From: Natrinema gelatinilyticum
GTDB lineage: Archaea; Halobacteriota; Halobacteria; Halobacteriales; Natrialbaceae
Assembly: GCF_024266705.1 (NCBI RefSeq)
Contig: NZ_CP100756.1
Location: 2,542,001 to 2,606,000 of the forward strand
Reading direction: 5' to 3'
Length of the DNA: 64,000 nt
Position 1 is the first letter of the stretch, and every line of letters begins with the position of its first letter. Made by a program: the position numbers and the translations under genes. This document shows positions 53,481-63,209 of the stretch, in pieces. The notes beneath the pieces are model-generated. The model made no database searches and had not been told where the DNA came from. It worked only from the letters and a program-made list of their open reading frames with translations.

Positions 53481-56400
53481 ATGTCAGAATCGGACCCCAT
53501 TACGGACGAATCGGAAGACGAACGCACCGACGGACTCGAGGTCACCGTCGGTATCGATCGACTCGAGGCGTTTCTCACGGCAGAAGATCCGGAGGTCAGG
53601 GAGTACGCGGCCGAGACGCTGGCGACCGAGGCTGCGGAACGGCCGGCCGACGTTCGGTCGGCAGTGTCGGCGCTAACCGACTGTCTCGAGGACGATCCGG
53701 CGATCAGATCGCACGCCGTGTCGGCACTGTCTGCAGTCGCGGCCGTCTATCCGGAAGAGACCCGGGACGGCGTGCCGTCGCTGACGGACCGACTGGCGGG
53801 TCCATCGGCCATTCGGATCGACGCTGCGGACACGCTCGCTTCTATTGCCGCCGTCGAGCCTGCCGCTGTCGCCGACGCAGCACCGGTGCTCGCGTCCCAC
53901 GTTACGGACGAGGAAGACCGCGTTCGGACCCGAGTGACGGACGCGCTCGCGGCAATCGCGGCGGCTGATCCCGAGCAGATGCTCCCGCTCATCGACGATG
54001 TCGCCGCGGCACTCGACGACGAAACCGCCGCGGTCCGCGAAAACGCAGCAGCGATCCTGGCGACCGTCGCAGCTCACGACCCCGATGTCGTCAGCGACAC
54101 GACAGCTCGGCTCGCCGAGCGCCTCGAGGACGAGCGAACCGTCAGGGATCACGTTGCGCGAGCGCTCCGCCTAATCGCGGCGGAGCGACCTAACGCAGTA
54201 GCGGCGGCGGTAGAATCCGTCGCCGCTGGTCTCGCAGACGAGCGTGAGTGTGTTCGTGTCGACGTCGCACGGGCGCTCGCGGCCGTCGCGACCGAGCGTT
54301 CCGACGCCGTCGCTGCAGTCGTCGACGAGCTGGCCGCGAGCCTCGATGACGAGGCCGTCGTCCGTCGAGAGACGATACGAGCGCTTCGTGATGTTGCCGA
54401 TGCCGAACCCGGTTCGGTCGTCCCGGCCGTGGACGCACTCGTCGAGCGAGTCGACGATCCACTCGAGGCGGTCCGAACGGACGCTGCCGCGACGCTTGCC
54501 ACGCTTTCGGTGGATCGGCCCGCCGCAGCCGAACCCGCGGTCGATCCGCTCGCCCGCCGGCTTGCTCGTGACGAGCCGGCAGTCCGGAGCCACGGGATCG
54601 TGGCCATCGCTGCCGTCGCGGACGCAATCCCCGAGGCCGTCGAACCCGTCGTCGGAGATCTCGCCGTGGTCCTCGACGACGAGAACGACGCCGTTCGGCT
54701 CGAGGCGGCCCGTTCGATCGCGGCCGTGTCGGATACTGGTCCCGATTCGATCCGCCCGATCGTGTCGGAACTCGCCCGGAGAATAGACGATCCGCACGAA
54801 CCAGTCCGCTATCGAGCGGCTGAGGCGCTGAGTGCAATCGCGCTCGCGGAACCGGTCGACGGGGTCGACGTCCCGGCGCTCGTCGACCGGCTCGAGTCGA
54901 ACGACGAGTGGAGCAGCGGACACGCCGCGCGTAAACTGGCGGAAATCGCCGAGGCGCGGACGGCCGACGGCCATCCGGCAGTTCGATCGTTGTGTCGTCG
55001 ACTCGAGTCCGACACCGAGGCGATTCGGCGGGCGGCCGCCCGCGATCTCGTTCCGATCGCAGCCGAGACGCAGCGATCGGCCCGCGAAACCGCCGCGCCA
55101 CTCGGGGACCGGCTCGCGGACGACGATGCGAGCGTCAGAAACAACGCGGCCCTCGCACTCGCTCGGATCGCCGAAACGTATCCCGACGACTTGGAACCGG
55201 CGTTAGCGGGGCTCTTCCGCGCGCTCGACGATTCGGATCGGAGCGTGCGTGCCACGGTGCGCGAAACGCTCTTGGCAGTCGCGCCCGAATCGCACGCAGA
55301 CTGTCGGCCGACGGTCGCGTTGGCCGTCGAAAAGATCGCTGCCGACGAGCCGGCCGTGCAGGCGGGCGCCTGCGAGGCGCTCAGGATCCTCGGACTCGAG
55401 TCCGGTGCCGAGACCGAGGCTGTCATCGGTTCCCTGGCGATGGCGCTCGTCGAACCACCGGTGAGGGTTCGAAGCGCGGCCCTCGAAACGCTCGTCGCGT
55501 TGCTCGGAGTCGACGGCGAAACCGAGCCGACGCCGGTCGAGACGCTCGACGGAATCCTGTCGTCCGACGACGAGCGTGCAACGGCAGTTGCGACTGCGCT
55601 CGCCGATGTCGCACGAATGGATCCGGAACTGATCGCCGACGCGGCCACGCCGCTCGTCGAGCGGTTACGAGCGGGAGATGCCAACCAGCGCCGAGCGCTC
55701 GAACGCGCGCTCGCGACAGCCGCCTCGGAGACGAATCTGCGATCGGTCACGGAGCTCCTGTGCGAGGACCTCGAGTCGGGCGTGGAAGCGACGGCTGCGG
55801 CGGGTGGCGCGGTCGATCGGCGATCGATCGCTGTCGAGATCGCTCGACTCGCGGCGGCATTCCCGGACGATGCGGCTTCTGCCCAGAACCGGCTGATCAC
55901 CTTGCTGGCGGACGACTACAAATCCGTCCGAGCGGGTGCGGCGCTCGCACTCGGGATACTCGTGATCACGGGTCGGAGCGACGGTGCTGCGCTGGAGGAC
56001 GCCCTCGAAGGTCTCGACGAACAGGTGGCCGAAGCGGCGTCACTCGTCGCCGGCGGCCGGACGCCCAGGCACACCGACGAGATGGACGCCTACCACTCCG
56101 CCCTCGGACGTCGGATCGACGGCAATCCGCGTGCCGGCGGACTGGCCGTTCTCGCGCTCTCGGTCCTCGCCGACGAGTCCGAGCGCCTGCGTCCGGCCGC
56201 CGTCTCGACTATCGCGACCGGACTGACTGTCGACAGCCCGGTCGTTCGGGTCGTGACCGGTCGAACGCTCGTGACGATGGCGACCGACGATCCTCACGGT
56301 CTCGCCGAGGCGACCGACGAGCTGCTATCGGCGCTGACGGACCCGGACGCCGACGTTCGGGCCACCGCCAGCCGCGCGCTTGCGGAAGTCACAGAAGTCA

Positions 56401-57701
56401 CCGGGGAACTCGAGGGTGACGCTGACGAGGTCGCGCCAGCACTCCGCTCCCGACTGGCTGATCCCGACGCGAGAGTTCGAGCGGCCGCGGTTCGGACGCT
56501 CGCGGCTATCGACGCCGTCGACTCGGTGGCCGCGGTTCGACCGCTCGTCGACGACCCCGTTCCCCCAGTTTCGGGCGCGGCGGCGACCGCGAGGGAACGA
56601 CTCGAATACGTCCGCGATCTCGGGGGGGCCGGGGACGCCGACTGGCCGATGGTCGGTGCGGGGTCCGCGGGCACCCGCTCGGCCGGGACCGGCGAGGCGT
56701 TGGGCAAGAGTCCGACGACGAAGTGGAGCCTCGAGATGGACGGCGCTGTCGTTGCTCCGCCGGCGCTGGTCGGCGACACCCTCTTCGTTGCGAGCGACAA
56801 CGGCTGTATCACTGCACTGGCGCTCGAGGACGGACGTGAGCGCTGGCAGTTCGAATCTGAAGCGCCGCTCGCGACGACGCCGGCCGTCGTCGACGATACC
56901 GTGTACGTCGCCGGTGAAACCACGGTGCACGCGCTCGACGCGGAATCGGGTGAGCGAACCTGGCGCTACGAAACGGATACCCTCGTTCGGTCGTCACCGG
57001 TCGTCGCCGGCGGGAACGTGTACGTGGGCGGCACGACGCTGCACACGATCGACGCGGAAACGGGCCAGCCGGTCTGGACGGCGGGTCTAGCCGGCCCGCT
57101 CGTCGGGACGGCAGTCGACGACGGCGTCGTCTTCACCGTCTGTGAAGGGCGGGCGTCTGCACTCGCTTCCGCCGATGGCCGTCGACGGTGGATGACCGCC
57201 CTCGACCGCAACGGGGAGACGCTGACGAAACCAACGGTTGCGAATGGGTACGTTTACGTCGGCTGTGGGGGCTCGCTGCACGCGCTATCGGCCGCCGACG
57301 GTTCCCAACGCTTCCGATTCGATACCGGCGGCACCCTCACTCCGGCGCTCGCAGTCACCGACGGGCAGATCCTCGCCGCCAGCACCGACGGGAGTCTCTA
57401 CGCGGTCGAAACGAGTACCGGCGCCGAGCGATGGCGGGTCGATATCGGCGATGCGACGACCGGTCCGGTAGTCGTCGGCGGGACCGTCTCGCTCGCCACC
57501 GCTGACGGGTCCGTCCACGGGCTATCGGTCGCCGATGGCACCCGGCAGTGGAACCTCGAGTCGATCAACACGGGGAGTGCCCCGTCGCTCGTCGGCGCGA
57601 ACGGGCGGCTCTGTCTCGTCGGTCAGGATGGCATCGCCGTGATCGGAACCGAACAGCCGTCCTGGCGGGACTCGATCTCCGACTTGTTCTCTCGCCTCTA
57701 A
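53481..57701 (+). CDS. large HEAT-repeat protein with C-terminal PQQ-type beta-propeller
   Basis: 1406 residues. Residues about 20-1060 are tandem HEAT-like helical repeats of about 40 residues with the recurring pattern VRxxAAxALAxIAxxxPD (e.g. DEPAVRSHGIVAIAAVADAI; DDASVRNNAALALARIAETY). From about 1085 to 1400 it switches to PQQ-enzyme-like propeller blades (LEDGRERWQFESEAPLATTP, LDAESGERTWRYETDTLVRS, IDAETGQPVWTAG). No signal peptide; probably a cytosolic scaffold that may sense or bind a ligand with the propeller. Monocistronic; neighbours give no functional clue. Confidence 0.9.
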   Translation: MSESDPITDESEDERTDGLEVTVGIDRLEAFLTAEDPEVREYAAETLATEAAERPADVRSAVSALTDCLEDDPAIRSHAVSALSAVAAVYPEETRDGVPSLTDRLAGPSAIRIDAADTLASIAAVEPAAVADAAPVLASHVTDEEDRVRTRVTDALAAIAAADPEQMLPLIDDVAAALDDETAAVRENAAAILATVAAHDPDVVSDTTARLAERLEDERTVRDHVARALRLIAAERPNAVAAAVESVAAGLADERECVRVDVARALAAVATERSDAVAAVVDELAASLDDEAVVRRETIRALRDVADAEPGSVVPAVDALVERVDDPLEAVRTDAAATLATLSVDRPAAAEPAVDPLARRLARDEPAVRSHGIVAIAAVADAIPEAVEPVVGDLAVVLDDENDAVRLEAARSIAAVSDTGPDSIRPIVSELARRIDDPHEPVRYRAAEALSAIALAEPVDGVDVPALVDRLESNDEWSSGHAARKLAEIAEARTADGHPAVRSLCRRLESDTEAIRRAAARDLVPIAAETQRSARETAAPLGDRLADDDASVRNNAALALARIAETYPDDLEPALAGLFRALDDSDRSVRATVRETLLAVAPESHADCRPTVALAVEKIAADEPAVQAGACEALRILGLESGAETEAVIGSLAMALVEPPVRVRSAALETLVALLGVDGETEPTPVETLDGILSSDDERATAVATALADVARMDPELIADAATPLVERLRAGDANQRRALERALATAASETNLRSVTELLCEDLESGVEATAAAGGAVDRRSIAVEIARLAAAFPDDAASAQNRLITLLADDYKSVRAGAALALGILVITGRSDGAALEDALEGLDEQVAEAASLVAGGRTPRHTDEMDAYHSALGRRIDGNPRAGGLAVLALSVLADESERLRPAAVSTIATGLTVDSPVVRVVTGRTLVTMATDDPHGLAEATDELLSALTDPDADVRATASRALAEVTEVTGELEGDADEVAPALRSRLADPDARVRAAAVRTLAAIDAVDSVAAVRPLVDDPVPPVSGAAATARERLEYVRDLGGAGDADWPMVGAGSAGTRSAGTGEALGKSPTTKWSLEMDGAVVAPPALVGDTLFVASDNGCITALALEDGRERWQFESEAPLATTPAVVDDTVYVAGETTVHALDAESGERTWRYETDTLVRSSPVVAGGNVYVGGTTLHTIDAETGQPVWTAGLAGPLVGTAVDDGVVFTVCEGRASALASADGRRRWMTALDRNGETLTKPTVANGYVYVGCGGSLHALSAADGSQRFRFDTGGTLTPALAVTDGQILAASTDGSLYAVETSTGAERWRVDIGDATTGPVVVGGTVSLATADGSVHGLSVADGTRQWNLESINTGSAPSLVGANGRLCLVGQDGIAVIGTEQPSWRDSISDLFSRL

Positions 57702-57772
57702 CGAGGCGAAGCGTCGCGACAATGCGATACGGCCGACGACCGGGATTCGATGGCCTCGGGTACGGTGCCGGA

Positions 57773-58414
57773 TCAACCGCCGGTGGTCGCGTTCGGGGAG
57801 GGAGACGCGCCCGAGTCGGTCTCGTTCGTGGCGTTCGACGTGCGTCGTTCGCTCGTCTCGATAACAGACTCGACGGCCGTGACGATGTCTTCTGAACTTC
57901 CCACGCCGAGTTCTTCCCACCGTTTCTCGCCTCGCCTGTCGATGACGATGGTTACAGGGTAGCCGACGACGCCGTAGTTTGCCGCGAGCGTCGAGTGTGG
58001 GTCGTAGCCCACGGTCCAGTTGCCGCTGTGTTCGTGCCACCAGGTGCGAAGATCGTCCGGGGGCATCGTGCCCAACGACTGGTAGGTCACCGATAGGACC
58101 GTCAGCTCGTCCCCGTATTCGTCGACGAGCTGGGAGCGTGCCTCAGCGAGGCGGGGCATGTGGGCCTGACACTTCCCGCAGCCTGTGACGAAGAACATAA
58201 CGACCGTCACCTCGCCGTTCGGAATCGTGATTGTCCCGGCCTCGCTGCCACGAGCGTCTATCGTCTCGACGTCGACCGGCAACTCCGAGTTTCCCTCGCT
58301 TGTGGAAGCGGACCGTTCGTTCCGAAACGAGGGAACGCCGCCGAGAACGACGCCCGTTGCGCCGGCGATGACGCCCAGGCTGCCGACACCGGCAATCAGT
58401 TCCCGTCGCCTCAT
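57773..58414 (-). CDS. TlpA/thioredoxin-like exported redox protein
   Basis: 213 residues. The N-terminus MRRRELIAGVGSLGVIAGAT is Tat-like or a membrane anchor. The thioredoxin-fold core has VVMFFVTGCGKCQAHMPRLA with the redox pair CGKC, then VGYDPHSTLAANYGVVGYPV with the cis-Pro and VIDRRGEKRW. It probably reduces or isomerises disulfides outside the membrane. ATG 58414 is preferred; a frame extension to 58720 is out of keeping with the family. Its start overlaps a 25-codon ORF as ATGA. Confidence 0.88.
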   Translation of the reverse strand: MRRRELIAGVGSLGVIAGATGVVLGGVPSFRNERSASTSEGNSELPVDVETIDARGSEAGTITIPNGEVTVVMFFVTGCGKCQAHMPRLAEARSQLVDEYGDELTVLSVTYQSLGTMPPDDLRTWWHEHSGNWTVGYDPHSTLAANYGVVGYPVTIVIDRRGEKRWEELGVGSSEDIVTAVESVIETSERRTSNATNETDSGASPSPNATTGG

Positions 58415-58488
58415 CGGTCCCCACCCTCCCGGACGGAGCGTGTGCGATCGGGTTCGCGAGTTCGGTCGCCGCTCTGACAGCCCGCCAT
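58411..58488 (-). CDS. candidate leaderless 25-codon ORF coupled to the redoxin gene
   Basis: Reads MAGCQSGDRTREPDRTRSV and ends GGDR then TGA, overlapping the redoxin start as ATGA. A TATA-like CTTTTTATC on the minus strand (58509-58517) is centred 25 bases before its ATG, so the transcript should begin at that ATG. No homology recognised. Confidence 0.4.
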   Translation of the reverse strand: MAGCQSGDRTREPDRTRSVREGGDR

Positions 58489-58508
58489 AGGCGACTATTG
58501 TCGTTCTA

Positions 58509-58517
58509 GATAAAAAG
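58509..58517 (-). promoter_or_regulatory. TATA box for redoxin transcript
   Basis: Minus-strand CTTTTTATC, centred about 25 bases before ATG 58488, which is the leaderless spacing. A purine-rich BRE-like GAATC lies just upstream. Confidence 0.5.
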
Positions 58518-58947
58518 GATTCACTGGTTTGCGCGTCGAAACCGCAGCGCGTGGTCGCCCGGGGCAATCGGCGAGACGACTCGAGTGCCTGGTCTCTCGA
58601 GCCACGGTCCTGCGGTTCGACTGCGGTAGCTGCTCGAGGGTGCGACCGACGGCGCCGGCGAAGGGACTTGCAGCGGGCCGTCAGTACTCTCGTTCGGAGT
58701 GAACAGGGGACGTGCTGCAACCATATATATTTATAGAAGAAACTCTTAGAGACAAGTTATTTATGGTAGATAGAGAATACGATTTCAGTCGCGGACAGGC
58801 GACGGGGATCGAACCACGTTCGATTCCGGTCGTTCGGTCTCTCGAGGTGAATCCGTTACCACGACCGCACGATTGAACGATGATGTCGAGCGACAACACG
58901 GCTACCCACGATCACTGCTCTCGCAGCGCCAGTCCGAGGTGGGACTA
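58518..58947. other. intergenic stretch without recognisable gene
   Basis: About 430 bases between divergent redoxin and zinc-finger genes. An AT-rich patch (ATATATATTTATAGAAG, about 58720-58737) could be a promoter. The frame of the zinc-finger gene is open back to 58873, so an earlier start is possible. Confidence 0.35.
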
Positions 58948-59100
58948 ATGGGTGAGTCATCCGAGACCGCCGACGAGTCGTCACTTCCAACTTGCCCTCG
59001 TTGTGGGGTTCGAGTGTCCCAGGTGACGATGCGCGGTCCGACGGACCAGATTGTGACGCCCTGTGGCTGTTCGATCGTGCCGGGTTCGCTCGAGCGGTAG
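58948..59100 (+). CDS. small zinc-ribbon protein
   Basis: 50 residues. CPRCG (Cys16, Cys19) and CGC (Cys39, Cys41) form a likely zinc ribbon. Small CPxCG proteins of this type are abundant in haloarchaea and are thought to bind nucleic acid or act as regulators. The start at 58948 is preceded by GAGGTGGGA, a plausible ribosome binding site. Encoded divergently from the redoxin gene and convergently toward the methylase gene. Confidence 0.75.
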   Translation: MGESSETADESSLPTCPRCGVRVSQVTMRGPTDQIVTPCGCSIVPGSLER

Positions 59101-59142
59101 TGATCGCTTTCCACCCGTTCGTCGCGACAGCCCTCACGGGTA

Positions 59143-62100
59143 CTACTTCGAGATGACTGCCTCGACGCGTTCTACTTCGTCCTCGGTCAACCCGTATCGT
59201 TCGTAGACGAGTTCGTCGATCCGGCGGTCCGTCTCTTCGATCCGTTCTGTGAGGGCCGCCGCTCGATCCATCGTCTCGAGGTAGCGCTCCAGGCCGTCTC
59301 GTACGTCGTCGAGCGCGGGAAGGGTCAGCGCCCGAAGTCGGTCGACGAGGGAAATGGTTTTCGTGGCCGTCTTGCGGACGTTCGCGAAGCCACCGGCCTC
59401 GTCGACCGCGACGGGGACGAAGGCCTCGATCAGGTCCGCCTCGCTCGGAACGAGGTCGGTGAGACGGAACGCGGGCACCGGGTCGGTCTCGGTGTAGCCC
59501 CACTGATCCGTCTCGCACTCGGTCCCGTCCCCGGTAGCCACGGTGTCGGTCCCGTGTTCGGGTTTGTACCGGGCGGTCGCTTCGATCACGACCGTCCCGG
59601 CTGACGGGCGAGTCACGGTCGCGCGTCCGAGACGAAGTTGTGCCAGTTCGTCTGCTGTTCGGGACAGCGGCGATTCGAGCGGTCCTGACGGGCGTATCGA
59701 CCCGACGTTCGAGAGGGATTCGCCCGACCGATACTCCCCCAGATGCGTTTCGAGGTCGAGCGTCAGCACCGCTCGCGCTCGAGTTGCCTCGATGCGTTGG
59801 GCCACGAGAGCCGCGAATTCGGGGTCCATCGGAACGGCGATCGGGTAGGACTCGAACGTCGACTGGTTGATCTGGGGGAAGACGGACCGATAGGCGGCGT
59901 GGTTCATCTCGTGATAGTATTCGAGCAGGGACGAATTGAGGACGCCGAGGATGCAGCGAAGATCCGTTTCGGAATCGTCCGCGGCGATGTTGTACACCGA
60001 CTTGATCGTCACTCGGGATTCAGTATCCAGCGCTCCCGTCGGCGCTTCTGCGGTCTGTCGAAAAACGAGCTTCGGGCTTCGATACTGGTCACGGTCCTTT
60101 TCGATCTTCGACGGCGAGATGTATCGGGTTTCCGTAGCGTCGAATCCGTACGGTTCGATGGCCGAGCCAGGAACGATCGCTTCCGACTCGTTCTGTCCGG
60201 ACGCTTTGGACAGCACGTCCGCCCGTTTGCTGATCTCCTCTCCCCTCGAGATCGAAACGCGTTCTCCGAGTTTCGGATGGGACGCCATCTTTTGCAGGAT
60301 CGATCGCGTGGGTCGATTCAGGTGTAACAGGAATCGATACTCGTCCTGTTCCCGAAAGACCGACTGCGGAATCTCGTCGTATTGGATCGATTCGACAGCC
60401 CTGGATCCATCGGTCGACGCACATTTGACCGCAGCCGTTCCGGCCCCGGTTACGAGGACCGCAGCCCCGTTTTCGACGGCATCGAATGCCGTGCCGAGGT
60501 GAAGGACGAACGCGATGTCCGTGTGGTTGAGCAGATACCGGCGAATGTGAACGTTCTGTTCTCGAGTCAGTATCGCGTCGGGAACGACGATTCCGATTCG
60601 GCCGTCCGCAGCGAGACGGACGAACTGTTCGGTGAACGCGACGTACAGATCGAACTGCTGTCTCGTCGACTCGTACTCGTCTTCGAGATACGCACGGAGC
60701 GATCGGTCCATGGTTGCGCTGATGGCGCCCCGACCCGCCGTCGCGACCCACGGCGGATTGCCAATCACCGCATCGAACCCTGCGTGGTCTTGCAATCGCC
60801 CGTTCTCGTCGAGAACGACGTCGGGAAACTCGAGGTCCCAGTGAAAGAACCCCTCCGCCTCGCTCGTCGACTGCGCCCGTCTGAACCAGTCTGTCGTCTG
60901 CAACTCTGCCCACACATCGTCGTCCTCGAACGCCCCGGCCACCTGCTCGCACGCGTCGTCGGGGACCTCGCGGTCGAACCGTGCCGCGGTGGAAACGTTC
61001 GCCAGTGCGACCAGTCGCCGGAAGCGCGGCTCAGTCCGGTTCCACTCGTCGACGTCCGCCGTCGACGCCAGGTCGGTGAGCGTCTCGGTCGAGAGCCGCT
61101 CGGTTACCGTCGAACCGACCAGCGAATTGCCCACTACGAGGTGGTCGAGAGCGGGAGCCGGCCCGTCGGCCGCGGCCGTCTCGAGCCACAGCGTCAGTTT
61201 CGCCAACTCGACGGCCATCTCGTTCCGGTCTACGCCATAGATGCACTGCGAGACGATCGCACGGCGAACCCGCCCTTCGTCGACGGTCGTCGGCCCGCTC
61301 GTTGTCCGCCCCTCGGCCACCACTTGGCCCGTGAGATACGCCGTGGCCCGCGTGAGGAAGTGACCGCTTCCCATTGCGGGATCCAGAATCGTCACGTCGG
61401 TCGCTTCGCGGACAAACGCATCCACGTACTCGTCGGTTCCCGGCTCCAGACCGCCCGTCACGAGTTCGTCTCTGATTTCGTCGACCAGCGGTCCGATGGT
61501 CTTCTCGACGATGTCGCTCACGACAGCGTCCGGCGTGTAGTAGGTCCCCGTCGTCTTTCGGTCACCGTCGTCGGAGACGACGTACAAGTCACCGCTATCT
61601 ACGGTCTCGATCGTATCGCTCGCCGTCACCTCCGTTGTCGGCTTCCAGACCGTCCCACCGTTCGCGAGAACTGCCGCATACTCGGCCGGCGCGATTCGAA
61701 ACTGCTGCTCGAGCAACGCTTCGTAGCCGTTCCCGAGGTGGCGCGTATCGAGGTCTGCGTACTCGATCGGAACGGACCGCCCATCGTCCGTTTCGGTCGT
61801 CGAGAGCCGGTAGAGTGCTTCCGCGAGGTACCGATCGCCAACCGCGTTCACGGCCAGCAACTCGTGTGCCGACCGGTCGAACAACCCGCCGTCGCTCCCG
61901 GGCAGACCGAGGCGTTCGTTCCGCTCGTCGATCCACCGGAACAGCTTCTCGAGTCGCTGCCACAACGTCGTCGAATACGCGTCGTAGCGCTCGGCGAACC
62001 CGTCGCCGCTCGTGCCGATCTCGTCGTACACCTCGAGTCGGATCGCCTCGAGACTGAGCGGCGCGTCGTCCATCGGTGTATCGTTGGAATCTGCGGGTCG

Positions 62101-63090
62101 GACGAGTTCCCGGGACTCTGCGTAGCAAACGATCAACAATCGGTAGAGCAAAACGAGTGACTGGGTTTTCAACTCCTCGAGCTGCTCGTCGTCGCTTGGA
62201 TCGATATCGAGGTCGTTGGTCTCGACGAAGCCGTGACCGAGGAGCCCCAGTGCAGTGAACCCGGTCGCTTCGAGATCCGCGCCGAGTTCGCGGACGGCCG
62301 CCTCGCTCTCCGCCCGGACCGAGTCGAGAACCGACCTGCCCCCGGACTCGCGGAACGCGGCCGCACGGAAGAGAACGTAAAAATACTTGAAGTCCTCACT
62401 GCCGTCGCGCTCGAGCAGGCCCGGTAGATCGATCTCGTAGCAGGCCTGCGTCTCGTCAGTGTCGGTCCCACCGTTCCAGATTTCCGAGGCGTCGATCCCG
62501 TCGGTTCGAGTCTCGTCTTCGTCTGCCCGGTTGGTCGGCGTGTCGAACTCGTTCGCACGGTACAGCCGCCACGTTCGCCCGTTCGTGAGGATACCCCATC
62601 TGATCGTCTCCGGCGTGCGCTCGAGAACGTGGGCAATCCGGTCGGACGCGGTTCGATCGAACGGTCGATCGCCGACCCGCGTCGTGCCGTCGCCGTCTTG
62701 GCGGCAAATCGCGACGATTCCGAGTGCGCGTTCGAACGGATCTGTCGAGTCGTCGGCGTCCGATACCGGTTTCTGGCTCTCCTCGTCGACCGCGGTATCA
62801 GCCAGAAGGGAGACGTCGACGGCGTCGTCACCGTCTGGCATCGTCTCCTGGACGATCGACCCAAAGCCAAGGACGTCGAGTGCCTCGTGGACGCGGTCTT
62901 CGGTCGCGAACTCGCTGTCAGAGACTGGATCCGACTCGCCGTCGAACAGCGCTCGCAGCCGCTCCCTCGCATCGGCCGCCGCCTCGTCGCAGTCCCACGC
63001 CGCTCGGTTCTGGATCTGCTCGTCGAGATAGTAGCTCGCAAAGAGCGTCGAACGAGCGTACGGACGATCCGTCGACGCAGCCTCCCTCAT
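59143..63090 (-). CDS. Eco57I-type restriction-modification methylase, solitary
   Basis: 1315 residues from ATG 63090; a GTG at 63129 is in frame, but a TATA-like GTTTCTTACG spaces better to 63090. N6-adenine methylase motifs are clear: SAM-binding ILDPAMGSGHF (Asp570 onward), catalytic NPPW (Asn778 onward, in VIGNPPWVATA), and a C-terminal target-recognition region. The N-terminal 300 residues follow the Type IIG nuclease layout (ERALGIVAICRQ; IRWGILTNGRTWRLYRANEF), but the expected E-x-K of the PD-(D/E)xK site reads AICRQ, so cleavage activity may be lost. No companion restriction genes are in the window; it is divergent from the LysE gene. Confidence 0.88.
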   Translation of the reverse strand: MREAASTDRPYARSTLFASYYLDEQIQNRAAWDCDEAAADARERLRALFDGESDPVSDSEFATEDRVHEALDVLGFGSIVQETMPDGDDAVDVSLLADTAVDEESQKPVSDADDSTDPFERALGIVAICRQDGDGTTRVGDRPFDRTASDRIAHVLERTPETIRWGILTNGRTWRLYRANEFDTPTNRADEDETRTDGIDASEIWNGGTDTDETQACYEIDLPGLLERDGSEDFKYFYVLFRAAAFRESGGRSVLDSVRAESEAAVRELGADLEATGFTALGLLGHGFVETNDLDIDPSDDEQLEELKTQSLVLLYRLLIVCYAESRELVRPADSNDTPMDDAPLSLEAIRLEVYDEIGTSGDGFAERYDAYSTTLWQRLEKLFRWIDERNERLGLPGSDGGLFDRSAHELLAVNAVGDRYLAEALYRLSTTETDDGRSVPIEYADLDTRHLGNGYEALLEQQFRIAPAEYAAVLANGGTVWKPTTEVTASDTIETVDSGDLYVVSDDGDRKTTGTYYTPDAVVSDIVEKTIGPLVDEIRDELVTGGLEPGTDEYVDAFVREATDVTILDPAMGSGHFLTRATAYLTGQVVAEGRTTSGPTTVDEGRVRRAIVSQCIYGVDRNEMAVELAKLTLWLETAAADGPAPALDHLVVGNSLVGSTVTERLSTETLTDLASTADVDEWNRTEPRFRRLVALANVSTAARFDREVPDDACEQVAGAFEDDDVWAELQTTDWFRRAQSTSEAEGFFHWDLEFPDVVLDENGRLQDHAGFDAVIGNPPWVATAGRGAISATMDRSLRAYLEDEYESTRQQFDLYVAFTEQFVRLAADGRIGIVVPDAILTREQNVHIRRYLLNHTDIAFVLHLGTAFDAVENGAAVLVTGAGTAAVKCASTDGSRAVESIQYDEIPQSVFREQDEYRFLLHLNRPTRSILQKMASHPKLGERVSISRGEEISKRADVLSKASGQNESEAIVPGSAIEPYGFDATETRYISPSKIEKDRDQYRSPKLVFRQTAEAPTGALDTESRVTIKSVYNIAADDSETDLRCILGVLNSSLLEYYHEMNHAAYRSVFPQINQSTFESYPIAVPMDPEFAALVAQRIEATRARAVLTLDLETHLGEYRSGESLSNVGSIRPSGPLESPLSRTADELAQLRLGRATVTRPSAGTVVIEATARYKPEHGTDTVATGDGTECETDQWGYTETDPVPAFRLTDLVPSEADLIEAFVPVAVDEAGGFANVRKTATKTISLVDRLRALTLPALDDVRDGLERYLETMDRAAALTERIEETDRRIDELVYERYGLTEDEVERVEAVISK

Positions 63091-63209
63091 AGATACACGG
63101 TGTCTCGAATCGTCGGCGTAAGAAACCACTGGTCGATGCAGCCCTGTTCAGCGATTCCACCGAAGACAATACCCTTTTTACCGCCGCACGCTCACTCGAG
63201 AGCGAGACC

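Noticed and set aside
60382..62160. 592-codon plus-strand ORF under the methylase gene
   Set aside because: Antisense to a long ORF with clear methylase motifs.
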